Origin: Candidatus Omnitrophota bacterium
GTDB taxonomy: Bacteria > Omnitrophota > Omnitrophia > Omnitrophales > Aquincolibacteriaceae
Reading direction: 5' to 3'
Length of the DNA stretch: 40,832 nucleotides
NCBI GenBank assembly: GCA_023247035.1
Contig: JAHFHG010000016.1
Location: 1 to 40,832, forward strand
The stretch's first letter is position 1. Each line of letters opens with the position of its first letter. The translations under genes and the position numbers were made by a program. Positions 29,206-38,346 of the stretch are shown here, piece by piece. The notes under the pieces were generated by a model. That model saw nothing but the letters and a program-made list of their open reading frames with translations. It made no database searches and was not told the DNA's origin.

Positions 29206-29871
29206 TTATCCCTTAAGAACAACCACCTTCTTCATCGTCACGGGCTCCAGCGGTTTATCCCATTCATTCCGCGGCACGCGGGCGATCCTCTTAACAATCT
29301 CGAGGCCTTCCGTCACCTGCCCGAAGATGGAATGAAGCCCATCCAGCCAAGGCGTTGGAGCTTCCGTAATGAAAAACTGGCTGCCGTTGGTGTTGGGGCC
29401 GGAATTGGCCATTGAAAGGCTTCCCGCTTTGTCGTGTCTTAATTGAGGTGAGAACTCATCGGCAAAACTATAACCGGGTCCCCCGCTGCCGGTCCCCGTC
29501 GGATCCCCGGTTTGAATCATAAAACCGGGGATGACGCGGTGGAAAATGAGCCCGTCATAATACCCTGACTTCGCCAGTTGTAAGAAATGCTCAACTGTTT
29601 TAGGGGCCTCCGTAGGAAAAAGATCTGCGTAAATATCGCCTTGGCTGGTATCAATTTTTATCTTCACGACGGCCGTGTCCCTTTGTTCGGGTTGGGGAAG
29701 TCGGGGCGTTGAGGCTGCTTCCGGCGCAGCTTTAGATTTCGTCTCTCGAGAAGCGGCTTGCCGGCCCGAGTCTGTATCCTTTGCCGCGGACGAATCTTTC
29801 ACGGCGGCGGATTTTGAGGCGCAGCCGTTAAGCAAAATCAAAAAAATAAAAAAGCAGCTTTTTAAAATCAT
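29206..29871 (-). CDS. Cyclophilin-type peptidyl-prolyl isomerase lipoprotein
   Basis: From ATG at 29871: [21 protein letters not shown] (lipobox LNGC); cyclophilin core [61 protein letters not shown]. Confidence 0.92.
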   Translation of the reverse strand: MILKSCFFIFLILLNGCASKSAAVKDSSAAKDTDSGRQAASRETKSKAAPEAASTPRLPQPEQRDTAVVKIKIDTSQGDIYADLFPTEAPKTVEHFLQLAKSGYYDGLIFHRVIPGFMIQTGDPTGTGSGGPGYSFADEFSPQLRHDKAGSLSMANSGPNTNGSQFFITEAPTPWLDGLHSIFGQVTEGLEIVKRIARVPRNEWDKPLEPVTMKKVVVLKG

Positions 29872-29896
29872 TGCTCCTCCTTTTAGGCAATGAAAA

Positions 29897-30184
29897 TTAT
29901 TTTTCCGGATCCGGCGAGACCTTCTTTTTTTTCTGCGAAGGACCGCTCGCCCAAGCAGGAATTTCAAGGGTCTGATTCAAAACCGGGAGCTCGGGCATCT
30001 TGTCCAAACTCCGGGAAAGCTCCTGCATCCGGCTCACGATCATTTCCAGGCCGTCGCTTGACTGCTCCGCTTCGCGTTTCAAAACATCTCCGGCAAACGC
30101 GGCGGAGGCGTAAAAAATCGAAAGCAAATACGGAATCCCCGCGGCCATGAGGAAAAACCACGGCCGGAATTTCAGAGGCTGCAC
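29897..30184 (-). CDS. Hypothetical small exported/membrane protein
   Basis: 95 aa with N-terminal hydrophobic segment ([25 protein letters not shown]), fitted between glgC and the cyclophilin gene. Confidence 0.55.
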   Translation of the reverse strand: MQPLKFRPWFFLMAAGIPYLLSIFYASAAFAGDVLKREAEQSSDGLEMIVSRMQELSRSLDKMPELPVLNQTLEIPAWASGPSQKKKKVSPDPEK

Positions 30185-30185
30185 T

Positions 30186-31460
30186 TCAGATGACCGCCCG
30201 GTCGGGAATCACGGTCCCTTTCGGGATAATCACAACGCCGTCCCGGATGCAGTAATTCTTCCCGTTTTCTTCGCGAACGCCGCGGCGGTTTGAAATGACA
30301 ACGTCATTGCCGATGCAAACATTCTTGTCGAGGATACAGTTTTCGATCCGGCAGTCCCGGCCGATTCCCAGCCGGCCCCGCGAGCCGGGCTGTTCCAGCC
30401 TGTAAAAATCATTGCCCATCAGAACGCTTCGCCGGATCACCGTGCCTTTCGAAATCACAGACCGGAGTCCAATGACCGAGTTTTCAATCGTCGCGCCTTC
30501 GAGAATGCAACCTTCCGCGATTAAGGCGTTTCTCAGTTTCGCATCGATGATTTTGGAAGGAGGAAGAAAACGGGCGCGCGTAAAAACAACGCCCTTCGGG
30601 GTAAAGAAATTAAAAGAAGGGTTGTCCTTCGTTAAATCAATGCTTGCCTCATAAAAGCTCTTGATCGTTCCGATGTCCCGCCAATAGCCGTTAAAAATGT
30701 AGCCGTATACTTTGTGCTTGTGAATGGCCTTGGGAATGACTTCCTTGCCGAAATCCGCCTCGCGCCCGGCAAGCGCTTCAATGAGCACCTTGGCCTTGAA
30801 AACATAAACCCCCATGGATGCCAGATAAAGTTCTTTGGGGCCGCGGACCTTGAACGTGCTGCGGATCGTTTCCGGGATAATGAAAGAGTGAATATTTTCC
30901 TTCGGCGAAGGTTTTTCGCGGAATGCCGTGATTTGGCCGCTCGTGCGCACCTGCATGATCCCGAAATGCCTGACTTCTTTTTGAGTCACAGGCGCCGTCG
31001 ATACCGTCACATCCGCTCCCCTCTCCTCGTGGAAGCGGAGAATATCCCGGTAATCCATCCGGTACAAATGATCTCCCGAAAGAATCACAACCGTATCCGC
31101 CTCTTCCAAATGATAATGAGGGATGTGCTTGCGGACGGCGTCTGCGGTCCCCTGAAACCAATCCGTCGTCGAAGGAGTTTGCTCGGCCGCCAGGAGCTCG
31201 ACGCTGGTTTGATGAAAATATTCGTAAGGATAGGTCCGGTGAATATGCCGGTGAAGGGAAGTGGAGTTAAATTGCGTCAGCACAAAAATGCGCCGGAATC
31301 CCGAATTGATCGAGTTGGAAATCGGAATGTCCACCAGGCGGTACTTTCCGCCCATCGGAACCGCGGGTTTCGAACGGTAACTTGTCAAAGGAAAGAGGCG
31401 CTTGCCCTGGCCGCCTCCGAGAATCAAAACAGTGACATTATTATTATTCATCGAAGGCAA
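30186..31460 (-). CDS. glgC: Glucose-1-phosphate adenylyltransferase
   Basis: LILGGGQGKRLFPLTSYRSKPAVPMGGKYRLVDIPISNSINSG, LSGDHLYRMDYRDIL, GYWRDIGTIKSFYEA, C-terminal left-handed helix. Confidence 0.95.
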   Translation of the reverse strand: MPSMNNNNVTVLILGGGQGKRLFPLTSYRSKPAVPMGGKYRLVDIPISNSINSGFRRIFVLTQFNSTSLHRHIHRTYPYEYFHQTSVELLAAEQTPSTTDWFQGTADAVRKHIPHYHLEEADTVVILSGDHLYRMDYRDILRFHEERGADVTVSTAPVTQKEVRHFGIMQVRTSGQITAFREKPSPKENIHSFIIPETIRSTFKVRGPKELYLASMGVYVFKAKVLIEALAGREADFGKEVIPKAIHKHKVYGYIFNGYWRDIGTIKSFYEASIDLTKDNPSFNFFTPKGVVFTRARFLPPSKIIDAKLRNALIAEGCILEGATIENSVIGLRSVISKGTVIRRSVLMGNDFYRLEQPGSRGRLGIGRDCRIENCILDKNVCIGNDVVISNRRGVREENGKNYCIRDGVVIIPKGTVIPDRAVI

Positions 31461-31761
31461 ACGTCCTCGTGACGACGTGTTCGCTTTGAACGTGATTCCA
31501 CAATACCTTTCGGAAGGTGTCGTTTTCTTCCATTAAAAGCTCAAGCCGCCTGCGGATTTTATGGATAAAAACCGCATGCCCCGGATAACGCTCCTTGTTG
31601 ACCAGCAGATCCAGGCGCGACACATATTGATTGATCAAGGAAGAATTCTGGCGGATCTGGCGCTTCAAAATCCGGATTTCCTCTGAAGTCAAATCGGGAG
31701 AATCGCTGTTAAGTTCAGTGGAAACTTTCACGGGAAGTTCAAAACCGAAATGGAAGATCAT
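31444..31761 (-). CDS. Hypothetical 105-aa protein
   Basis: ORF overlapping glgC start and the stop of the upstream receiver-like ORF in operon-like fashion; no family recognised. Confidence 0.55.
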   Translation of the reverse strand: MIFHFGFELPVKVSTELNSDSPDLTSEEIRILKRQIRQNSSLINQYVSRLDLLVNKERYPGHAVFIHKIRRRLELLMEENDTFRKVLWNHVQSEHVVTRTFAFDE

Positions 31762-32240
31762 TGAGCGTACCGCGTTAAAATATCATTTAAATTTTTGAGA
31801 AAATCCGATTTGGAATAAACCCTGTGGCAGCCTGCTCTCTGGGCGTCCTCCTTGAGCGCGATTTTGGCTTGCGAAACGTAACCTACGGTCGGCAGTTTTT
31901 TCATGCCCTCATCGTGTTTGATTTTTTCGAGCAGCTTGAATGCCTCGGCCTCGCGCTCGTCCCAATCTAAAACAATCAAGACCGGAAGCTTTTGTTTGCT
32001 GTGGGCAAGCAGGGGCTCGGCTTGGTCAAAATTGTGAATCGAGAGGTGACAGTATTTCGCGGATTGAGCGATTTTAGAAGCGACCAGAAGATTGGAGACC
32101 AGGCCGAAGACTGCGCCGCCCTGCCGCGCCCCCTCCCGTACCTCCGAAAAGTTTTTATCCAAACTCTCAGCCCGTCGGTAGGGCCTCAAGCTCGCTTTCA
32201 TCTGAATCAGTTTGTTTTGACGATTGTCGATTTCCTTCAT
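31758..32240 (-). CDS. Degenerate CheY-like receiver domain protein
   Basis: LPVLIVLDWDEREAEAFKLLEKIKHDEGMKKLPTVGYVSQAKIALKEDAQRAGCHRVYSKSDFLKNLNDIL resembles a receiver C-half; the N-terminal acidic pair is not evident. Confidence 0.6.
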   Translation of the reverse strand: MKEIDNRQNKLIQMKASLRPYRRAESLDKNFSEVREGARQGGAVFGLVSNLLVASKIAQSAKYCHLSIHNFDQAEPLLAHSKQKLPVLIVLDWDEREAEAFKLLEKIKHDEGMKKLPTVGYVSQAKIALKEDAQRAGCHRVYSKSDFLKNLNDILTRYAQ

Positions 32241-32291
32241 CGCAGAAACCCTTCAAAGTTCAGCAAAGCTTAACCGGATTTTTGCGCCAAA

Positions 32292-33632
32292 TCAAGCGTC
32301 CGGCGTTTTTTGAAGCTTCTTGAGAATCCTTATTTTATGCTCGGCGTCTTCCGCCAGGGCAAGAGGAAGATCCACGCCGCGAAGTTTTTTTTCAGCCTCC
32401 GCCCACTCGCTGCGCTGAATGTGATCCCGCGCTTCATTATAAACCTCTTGTACAGCGTGAAGACGTTCCGGGATAAAACTCTCAAGGACTTTTCGTTTGG
32501 CCAGGATATCCGCGTGCAGCGGTTCGGCGTCCGCAAGGGCCGGAGGCGGCACCTGCAAAAGCTCAAAAAGCGTCGCCGCGATGCCTTCATCGGCCTGATT
32601 GACGGAAGCCGGATAAGGCGCTGGCGCTCCGGCGATGCGCTCCGGCCTCGCCAATTCGTCCAGCCCTTTCTCGATTGCGGCAATCGCGTTTAAAGCCTCT
32701 TTCCACGACTTTTTTTCGACAAGCGAGAGGAGGCGTTCGTAGCTTTCGCTGATGTTTTTTTCTTTCTCCCTTATTTTCTGCTCGATCAAAATTCCGTTTA
32801 TGACCCCGATCTTCGACAAGGTGTCGGTAATAAAAGGACGGAGCATCGTCAAAACCACGCCGCGGTGTTTCTCAACATTGTTTGCATAAATCGGAAAGGC
32901 TAGAGATTCCACCCAAAGGTTGCGCGCTTGAAGCAGGTCCCCGTTTTTAAATGCCTCAGCCCCCGGCGCATATTTTTTTTCGAAGTGATCGTAAAGCTTG
33001 TTTTTGTAACTGCGGGGAAGCGGGACTTTATAAAATTTTTCCTGCTCGGCAAGCCTTTCTTTAAAGGATTGGATCGTCCAGGCCTGGGAGGGAAGTTTTT
33101 CAACCCATCCGGTCTGAAAGGAGGCGCGTTTCCCCAGCACTTTTTTTTCTTCCTCGGAAGGCGGACGGCCGGGATCAAACTCGAGCCTGCGCTCTAAAAG
33201 ATTCTTTTCCTCCGGAGTCAAAGGATCCTGGAGGGCTGCGGCGGACGGTGAGGCCTTTTGCGCCTTGCCTTTTCCTTTTAACGAAATCCCCTCCGGTTTT
33301 ACACGCGGCAATTTTTCAATCAACCGGACGGCCCAATCCTTTTGGATTCCTATCAAATTTTTAATTCCGGGCCGGAAAAAAATCGCCGCGAACGCGAAAA
33401 GGGCGAGAGTCAATACGGCAGAAACAAATTGGATGAAACCCGGCGCGAGGGAAAACCGGCGGGAAGTTTCTTTTTTCGAAGGAACCTCCGGCGCACGGCT
33501 TAGTTCGGATTGGAGATCTTCTTCCTTTTTTACGGAAGTACTCCAAAAACAGCCCGGGCATTCGAGGATTTCCCGTTCCTCAGCCTCGAAACGCCGTCCG
33601 CAATGAGTACAAACGTAGCGTGTCGCTTGCAT
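32292..33632 (-). CDS. Zinc-ribbon, single-TM protein with helical C-terminus (unknown function)
   Basis: CTHCGRRFEAEEREILECPGC zinc ribbon; TM LAPGFIQFVSAVLTLALFAFAAIFF; remainder predicted helical. Confidence 0.7.
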   Translation of the reverse strand: MQATRYVCTHCGRRFEAEEREILECPGCFWSTSVKKEEDLQSELSRAPEVPSKKETSRRFSLAPGFIQFVSAVLTLALFAFAAIFFRPGIKNLIGIQKDWAVRLIEKLPRVKPEGISLKGKGKAQKASPSAAALQDPLTPEEKNLLERRLEFDPGRPPSEEEKKVLGKRASFQTGWVEKLPSQAWTIQSFKERLAEQEKFYKVPLPRSYKNKLYDHFEKKYAPGAEAFKNGDLLQARNLWVESLAFPIYANNVEKHRGVVLTMLRPFITDTLSKIGVINGILIEQKIREKEKNISESYERLLSLVEKKSWKEALNAIAAIEKGLDELARPERIAGAPAPYPASVNQADEGIAATLFELLQVPPPALADAEPLHADILAKRKVLESFIPERLHAVQEVYNEARDHIQRSEWAEAEKKLRGVDLPLALAEDAEHKIRILKKLQKTPDA

Positions 33633-33719
33633 AGGGTTTAATTATGGCCTTTGAACTAAAAAATTTCCACTAAAATGCTTGGGCTTTCTTTCGTCCCTCT
33701 TGCGGCAAGCCGACTTTGT

Positions 33720-34109
33720 TCAGGCGGCGTCGGGAGGAGGCGGGGCGAGGAGCTGATCGATCTCGTCCTTGAGGCGGGTCAGGTCAAAGGGCTTGGTAAG
33801 GAAGGCGTCGCGGCCGAGTCTTTCAGCCTCGTCAATCAGATGCTGGTCCACGTAGCCCGTATTGACAATGACCTTGATCCAAGGGTAAGAGGCCTTGCAC
33901 ATTTTGAGCACGGCCAGGCCGGACATATCGGGTAGTTTCATATCCAGGAGCACGAGGGCGGGCTTGAGTTTTTCGATAAGCTCGATTCCCATTTTGGCCG
34001 TGTCCGCGGTGTGGACCTCGTAGCCCTCCTCTTCGAAAAAAGATTTTATTTCTTCGACAATTCCCGGCTCGTCGTCAATGATGAGTAACTTCTTCATTCC
34101 CAGCTCCAA
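33720..34109 (-). CDS. Stand-alone response regulator receiver protein
   Basis: KLLIIDDEPGIVEEIKSFFEEEGYEVHTADTAKMGIELIEKLKPALVLLDMKLPDMSGL...FLTKPFDLTRL. Confidence 0.95.
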   Translation of the reverse strand: MELGMKKLLIIDDEPGIVEEIKSFFEEEGYEVHTADTAKMGIELIEKLKPALVLLDMKLPDMSGLAVLKMCKASYPWIKVIVNTGYVDQHLIDEAERLGRDAFLTKPFDLTRLKDEIDQLLAPPPPDAA

Positions 34110-34141
34110 GCTTCAAGCTGCCTGTGGCCTGCAGCTTCTTT

Positions 34142-36472
34142 TCAGCTCGACACGCTTATCGGCGGATAAGCGCTCGTTCCCTCGCCTGCCGTATCTTCAT
34201 AGGCCGGCAGGGTCACGGTGAAGGTCGTGCCCTCTCCCACTTTGCTTTTCACCGTAACGTCGCCGCCGTGAAGCTCAATAATGTATTTGCACATATAAAG
34301 GCCCATTCCTGAGCCGCGGCCGGGCGGTTTTGTCGTAAAGCCGTAATTGAAAATTTTTTTCATAATCTCTTCGGGCATCCCGCAGCCGTTGTCGGAAAAA
34401 TGGACGGCGACACGGGTCGAATTCTGGGGATCGGGTTCTGCCGTGACACGAATCCTGCGGTTGCGGCGGCCCGTCATTGCGTGGTAGGCGTTGATAAACA
34501 AATTCAGGAAGACTTCCTGCAGGCGTTCGAGATCGCCGCGAACGAGCGGGATGCCGCCCGGGACATCGAACTCCACCTCCGTGCCGCTCAGGTTGTCGAG
34601 ATAAGTTTGAAATTGAACAAGCGGAAGCGTTTCTTCGAGGATCAGTTTGAGTGAAAGCGGCTCAAATTTTCCTTTCTCAGAACGCTTCAAAAGTCCCGTT
34701 AAAGTGTTCACAACAGCTTTGATCCGGCCGATATTTTGCTCCATTTTCTGGAAAAGTTCGAGGACTTCGGCGACCTTGAGGTCGGGATTTTTGCGGTATT
34801 TTAAAATCGCGCGCGACACGTTCATCGAAAGAATCGTTAAGGGATTATTCACCTCGTGGCCGACCGAGGCCGCAAGCCGCCCGAGCGTGGCCATTTTCTG
34901 TTCGTGAATGAGCTGGACCTGGGTGTCCTGGAGCTGCTTGTTGGCGATTTCCGTTTCGTGGAGGGCATTCATCAAAAGGTTTTTGGAATACTCAAGCTGC
35001 TCGTTGATTTTTTCAAGCTGTTTCGATTTGTTGACCGCTTCGTCAAAGAGTTTGGCGTTCTCGATCGCGATTGCGGATTCCTGGGCCAGGGTGAAAAGGA
35101 TATTGAGGTCGTCGGTGGTGTAGTAGTCGCCTGATTTTTTTTCGCCCAAAATCAGAATATTGCGCAGCTCGGGGCCAAGGAAGCTCGGCACGCAGCAGGC
35201 CGATTCAAGCTCCTGCATTGTCAGCAAGATAGCCTGAAAGTCGTAGTGGCGCGGCTCCTGGCCGCGGACTTTCTTCTTATTGCCAGCCTCCATATATTCC
35301 TTGGCGCGCTCGAGGTCGATCGCCTCTTTTTCCCGGATCAGGTACATAATGAGCGGGTTGGCGTCGTCGAGCCGGTATTCCAGAAAATTTTTCGTATACC
35401 CGCGCTGGTAGCCGAGCTCGTACTCTCCGGCTTCCTTGACCTTGATCATGACCGCCGCGTTGCGCACGCGCATTTTCATCGTGATAAAGTGGACGACCAG
35501 GCCGAGGAGGTGGCGCAGGCTCTCGATCTTCGACATTCCCCGCGTGGCGTCTTTCAGGAGCTGCTGGTAATTGTATTTTTTCTGGAAGAGAAAGCGGTCC
35601 GTGAGATTGACGAGGAGGTTGCGTATCGGATCATATCCAAGGACGATCAGGAAAAGCGATATCGCGTACGTCCAAACATTGCTCGCGCCGAAGTAGACAT
35701 TCAGCACTTCGCGGACTAAAAATGTAGCTGCCGAAAAAACCCCGAACACAAATGCCAAAATACCAGCGAATACAAGGGTTTTCTTAATAATAAATTCGAT
35801 ATCGAACTCGCGATAACGAACAATCGTATAACTCATCACAAAAGGGTAAAGCACGATCAATGTGCTAGCATATGGAGGAAAAGGAATGTTGAAAATTAAC
35901 AAGAAAAGGGAAATCCCACCTACAAATCCCAAGAATGAAGAAAACATAAAGAAAAGGATACGCTTGCGATAATTTTCTTTAGCAGACGCGAAAGCTTTAA
36001 ATAAATAAAAGTTAGCGAAGCTGATTGCAAAAACAAAATATAATGCGACATAGAATGGATAGAGCACCCCCTTTTCTGGATAAAAGCGCATATCCATTTT
36101 AGGAAGGAGATCACTCACTACCAGAGGTGTTAATGCCGCCAAAAACATTAGAGTCGAAATAATGTAAGAAAAAATTAACAACTTCCGGCGCCGCCGATCA
36201 TGGCGATGAGTGAATGCAAGTGTCATGTGAAGAAAAATGACAGGGATATAAGCTCCGACAGCATGCGAACAACGGCTCGCGATGATTGCTATTTGATAAT
36301 TTACGATAGGAAGAAGAGTAAGAAAATAGCCGAAAGCCCAAAGTGCAACGGCTGAACAAAACAGCATGAAAATCTGATGAAGGAATTGGCTACGGTTATG
36401 CGAAAAAACAAAAAAACCCAAACAAAAATAGGATATTGTAGTTAAAAAAGTAACAACTATATAAAATGTCAC
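34142..36472 (-). CDS. Sensor histidine kinase: multi-TM N-terminal sensor, GAF-like region, HisKA, HATPase
   Basis: N-terminal TM helices; DDLNILFTLAQESAIAIENAKLFDEA (GAF end); ATLGRLAASVGHEVNNPLTIL (H box); NLFINAYHAM, FSDNGCGMPEEI, GSGMGLYMCKYIIELHGG. Confidence 0.95.
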   Translation of the reverse strand: MTFYIVVTFLTTISYFCLGFFVFSHNRSQFLHQIFMLFCSAVALWAFGYFLTLLPIVNYQIAIIASRCSHAVGAYIPVIFLHMTLAFTHRHDRRRRKLLIFSYIISTLMFLAALTPLVVSDLLPKMDMRFYPEKGVLYPFYVALYFVFAISFANFYLFKAFASAKENYRKRILFFMFSSFLGFVGGISLFLLIFNIPFPPYASTLIVLYPFVMSYTIVRYREFDIEFIIKKTLVFAGILAFVFGVFSAATFLVREVLNVYFGASNVWTYAISLFLIVLGYDPIRNLLVNLTDRFLFQKKYNYQQLLKDATRGMSKIESLRHLLGLVVHFITMKMRVRNAAVMIKVKEAGEYELGYQRGYTKNFLEYRLDDANPLIMYLIREKEAIDLERAKEYMEAGNKKKVRGQEPRHYDFQAILLTMQELESACCVPSFLGPELRNILILGEKKSGDYYTTDDLNILFTLAQESAIAIENAKLFDEAVNKSKQLEKINEQLEYSKNLLMNALHETEIANKQLQDTQVQLIHEQKMATLGRLAASVGHEVNNPLTILSMNVSRAILKYRKNPDLKVAEVLELFQKMEQNIGRIKAVVNTLTGLLKRSEKGKFEPLSLKLILEETLPLVQFQTYLDNLSGTEVEFDVPGGIPLVRGDLERLQEVFLNLFINAYHAMTGRRNRRIRVTAEPDPQNSTRVAVHFSDNGCGMPEEIMKKIFNYGFTTKPPGRGSGMGLYMCKYIIELHGGDVTVKSKVGEGTTFTVTLPAYEDTAGEGTSAYPPISVSS

Positions 36473-36490
36473 CCGACGGGTTTCCTCGCT

Positions 36491-37153
36491 TTAGCAGGTG
36501 AGTATTTTTTCATATTCCTCTGTAAAATCAAGATGCAGATCCAACGTTTTTAAAAATTCCAATATGTTATGCGCAATAATTCTATGTCCTTCATTGTTGG
36601 GGTGAAGGCCGTCGGGCGCCATAACCTTATCCATCTTCTTTTCAAGATCAGTTCGAATATCTATCCATTTAAATTTCATTTCAGTAGCAACATTCTCAAT
36701 CTCATCATTATATTGTTCCTGAAGAAGAACGGAGTTGGGGTAGCCGGATTCTTGGCATTGTTTGAGATCGGGCCGTGCCTTAAACAATCTGACCGAATCG
36801 ATCGGTTGGAGATTACAAAAAATAGGCGTTTGGTTATTATCATTTATGCGAAGCCCCATCTCCATTAAATTCTTCTTCATTTGTTCAAGAGTAATTTGCG
36901 GGTGTCCTTTTGGACTAAACCAACAATCATTATTTCCAAACAAAATTAAGACGTGTGAAAATTCATGTTGCATAATTACATCGTTTTCTAGACGCCTTAA
37001 CCCATCCTCGCTAGTATTCCAATTTCTTGCTCGCAAGGAAATGGGTATTGTTAATGCGCTTTTAATAAGTTTCGCACAGCAAAGATGACGATCGGAAGCA
37101 CCGGTCCCCGCCAGAATGCTATCACCAAATAAAATTAACCCTTTAATTGCCAT
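36491..37153 (-). CDS. SGNH/GDSL-family hydrolase
   Basis: ILFGDSILAGTGAS (block I), LFGNNDCW (block III-like GNND), DGLHPNNEGHRIIA (block V D-x-x-H). Confidence 0.88.
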   Translation of the reverse strand: MAIKGLILFGDSILAGTGASDRHLCCAKLIKSALTIPISLRARNWNTSEDGLRRLENDVIMQHEFSHVLILFGNNDCWFSPKGHPQITLEQMKKNLMEMGLRINDNNQTPIFCNLQPIDSVRLFKARPDLKQCQESGYPNSVLLQEQYNDEIENVATEMKFKWIDIRTDLEKKMDKVMAPDGLHPNNEGHRIIAHNILEFLKTLDLHLDFTEEYEKILTC

Positions 37154-37162
37154 AAAGCTACT

Positions 37163-37972
37163 CTATCGATTCTTATATTGTGGAATCCGTTTTTCTTTAT
37201 AGGCTTTAAGTCCTTCTTTCATATCTTCTGATCTACAAACCTCTTGAAAACATTCAATCTCTTTCCTCAACCCTTCCTCAAGAGAGCCGCTCTTCAATCC
37301 CTCGCTAATTGCCCTTTGAGCCATTCTCACACAAATCTGACTATTTCGTAAAATCTTCTCTGCCAACTCCAAAGCAACCTCAGCAAGTTTTTCAGGTTTT
37401 GTAATTATGTCAATTAGTCCAATCTCTAAAGCTTCCTGCGCCGAAATTAGATCTCCTGTTAAGATTAATCTTCTAGCCCTTGAAGAGCCGATAAGTCGCA
37501 CTAGTCGTTGTGTACCGCCAAATCCAGGAATTATGCCTAAGTTAACTTCTGGTTGCCCAAATTTTGCCCGTTCAGAAGCTAGTCGTATATGACAAGCCAT
37601 CGCTATCTCATTTCCACCTCCAACACATAACCCATTAATAGCTGCAATTATAGGTTTGTCTAGATTTTCGATTTTGTCGCATAGTTTTTGACCGCCCCGT
37701 GCCAAGATGGCTCCTTCATTTGGCGAAGAGATTGCCATAATTTCATTGATATCGACGCCTGAAGAGAAAGCTCTTTCACCCGTTGCCGTTATGATAAGAA
37801 TCTTTGCACTTTCATCACAGTTAAAATTATCAATGGAGCAATCCAATTCATTAAGAAGGTCCATTCTAAGGGCATTTACTGGCGGGTGATCAATAACCAA
37901 AAGCCAGGCATTTCCATTTTTTTGTTTTTGTATTTCTAAATATTTGAGTTTTGATTTAGCAATTAAGTCCAT
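37163..37972 (-). CDS. Enoyl-CoA hydratase/isomerase family protein
   Basis: FSSGVDINEI, INGLCVGGGNEIAMACHIRLAS, FGQPEVNLGIIPGFGGTQRLVRLIG; both catalytic Glu positions retained. Confidence 0.95.
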   Translation of the reverse strand: MDLIAKSKLKYLEIQKQKNGNAWLLVIDHPPVNALRMDLLNELDCSIDNFNCDESAKILIITATGERAFSSGVDINEIMAISSPNEGAILARGGQKLCDKIENLDKPIIAAINGLCVGGGNEIAMACHIRLASERAKFGQPEVNLGIIPGFGGTQRLVRLIGSSRARRLILTGDLISAQEALEIGLIDIITKPEKLAEVALELAEKILRNSQICVRMAQRAISEGLKSGSLEEGLRKEIECFQEVCRSEDMKEGLKAYKEKRIPQYKNR

Positions 37973-37977
37973 TGGAC

Positions 37978-38268
37978 TTATTTTCCAATCTCAATAATAT
38001 AATCGACTATTTGACTAATTTTTCTCTTTGTATTGGCTTCGCTTATATTTGGGTTAACTTGAAATTCCTCTTCAATTGCATTTAATAAATCTAACGTTTC
38101 AACAGAATCAATTCCCAGATCATCGACAATGTCAGTTCCCCAATCGATTTTCGGCTGGCTATCAATACTCTTTTCATGAAATACTTTTAACAAATTCATC
38201 AAAACTTTCCTAAGACGTTTGAAGACTTCTTCTCTATCGAATGCCATTAGTATATTGACCTTCCCCAA
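37978..38268 (-). CDS. Acyl carrier protein
   Basis: DIVDDLGIDSVETLDLLNAIEEEF with phosphopantetheine attachment motif GIDSVE; true start may be the internal ATG (MAFDREEVF). Confidence 0.93.
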   Translation of the reverse strand: MGKVNILMAFDREEVFKRLRKVLMNLLKVFHEKSIDSQPKIDWGTDIVDDLGIDSVETLDLLNAIEEEFQVNPNISEANTKRKISQIVDYIIEIGK

Positions 38269-38310
38269 TCCAGTGGACGTTTTGTTAAGCAGAAATAGTA
38301 GCCGTGTTTT

Positions 38311-38343
38311 CTCTTTCTTTTTTTGCTGCTTTTTTTCTTTCTC
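38311..38343. repeat. Perfect 14-nt mirror repeat in a homopyrimidine/homopurine tract (spacer GCTGC)
   Basis: ctctttcttttttt-gctgc-tttttttctttctc: the right arm is the exact letter reversal of the left arm. Confidence 0.9.
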
Positions 38344-38346
38344 CTA

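Noticed and set aside
30714-31472. 252-aa plus-strand ORF opposite glgC
   Set aside because: Antisense shadow of glgC; His/Arg-rich with no family resemblance.
33633-33719. Possible riboswitch-like leader (CTTGCCGCAAGAGGGACGAAAGAAAGCCC on the minus strand), loosely reminiscent of GEMM
   Set aside because: It lies between the zinc-ribbon gene and the receiver stop, lacks the first conserved half and the P3-like helix, and is not upstream of a minus-strand start.
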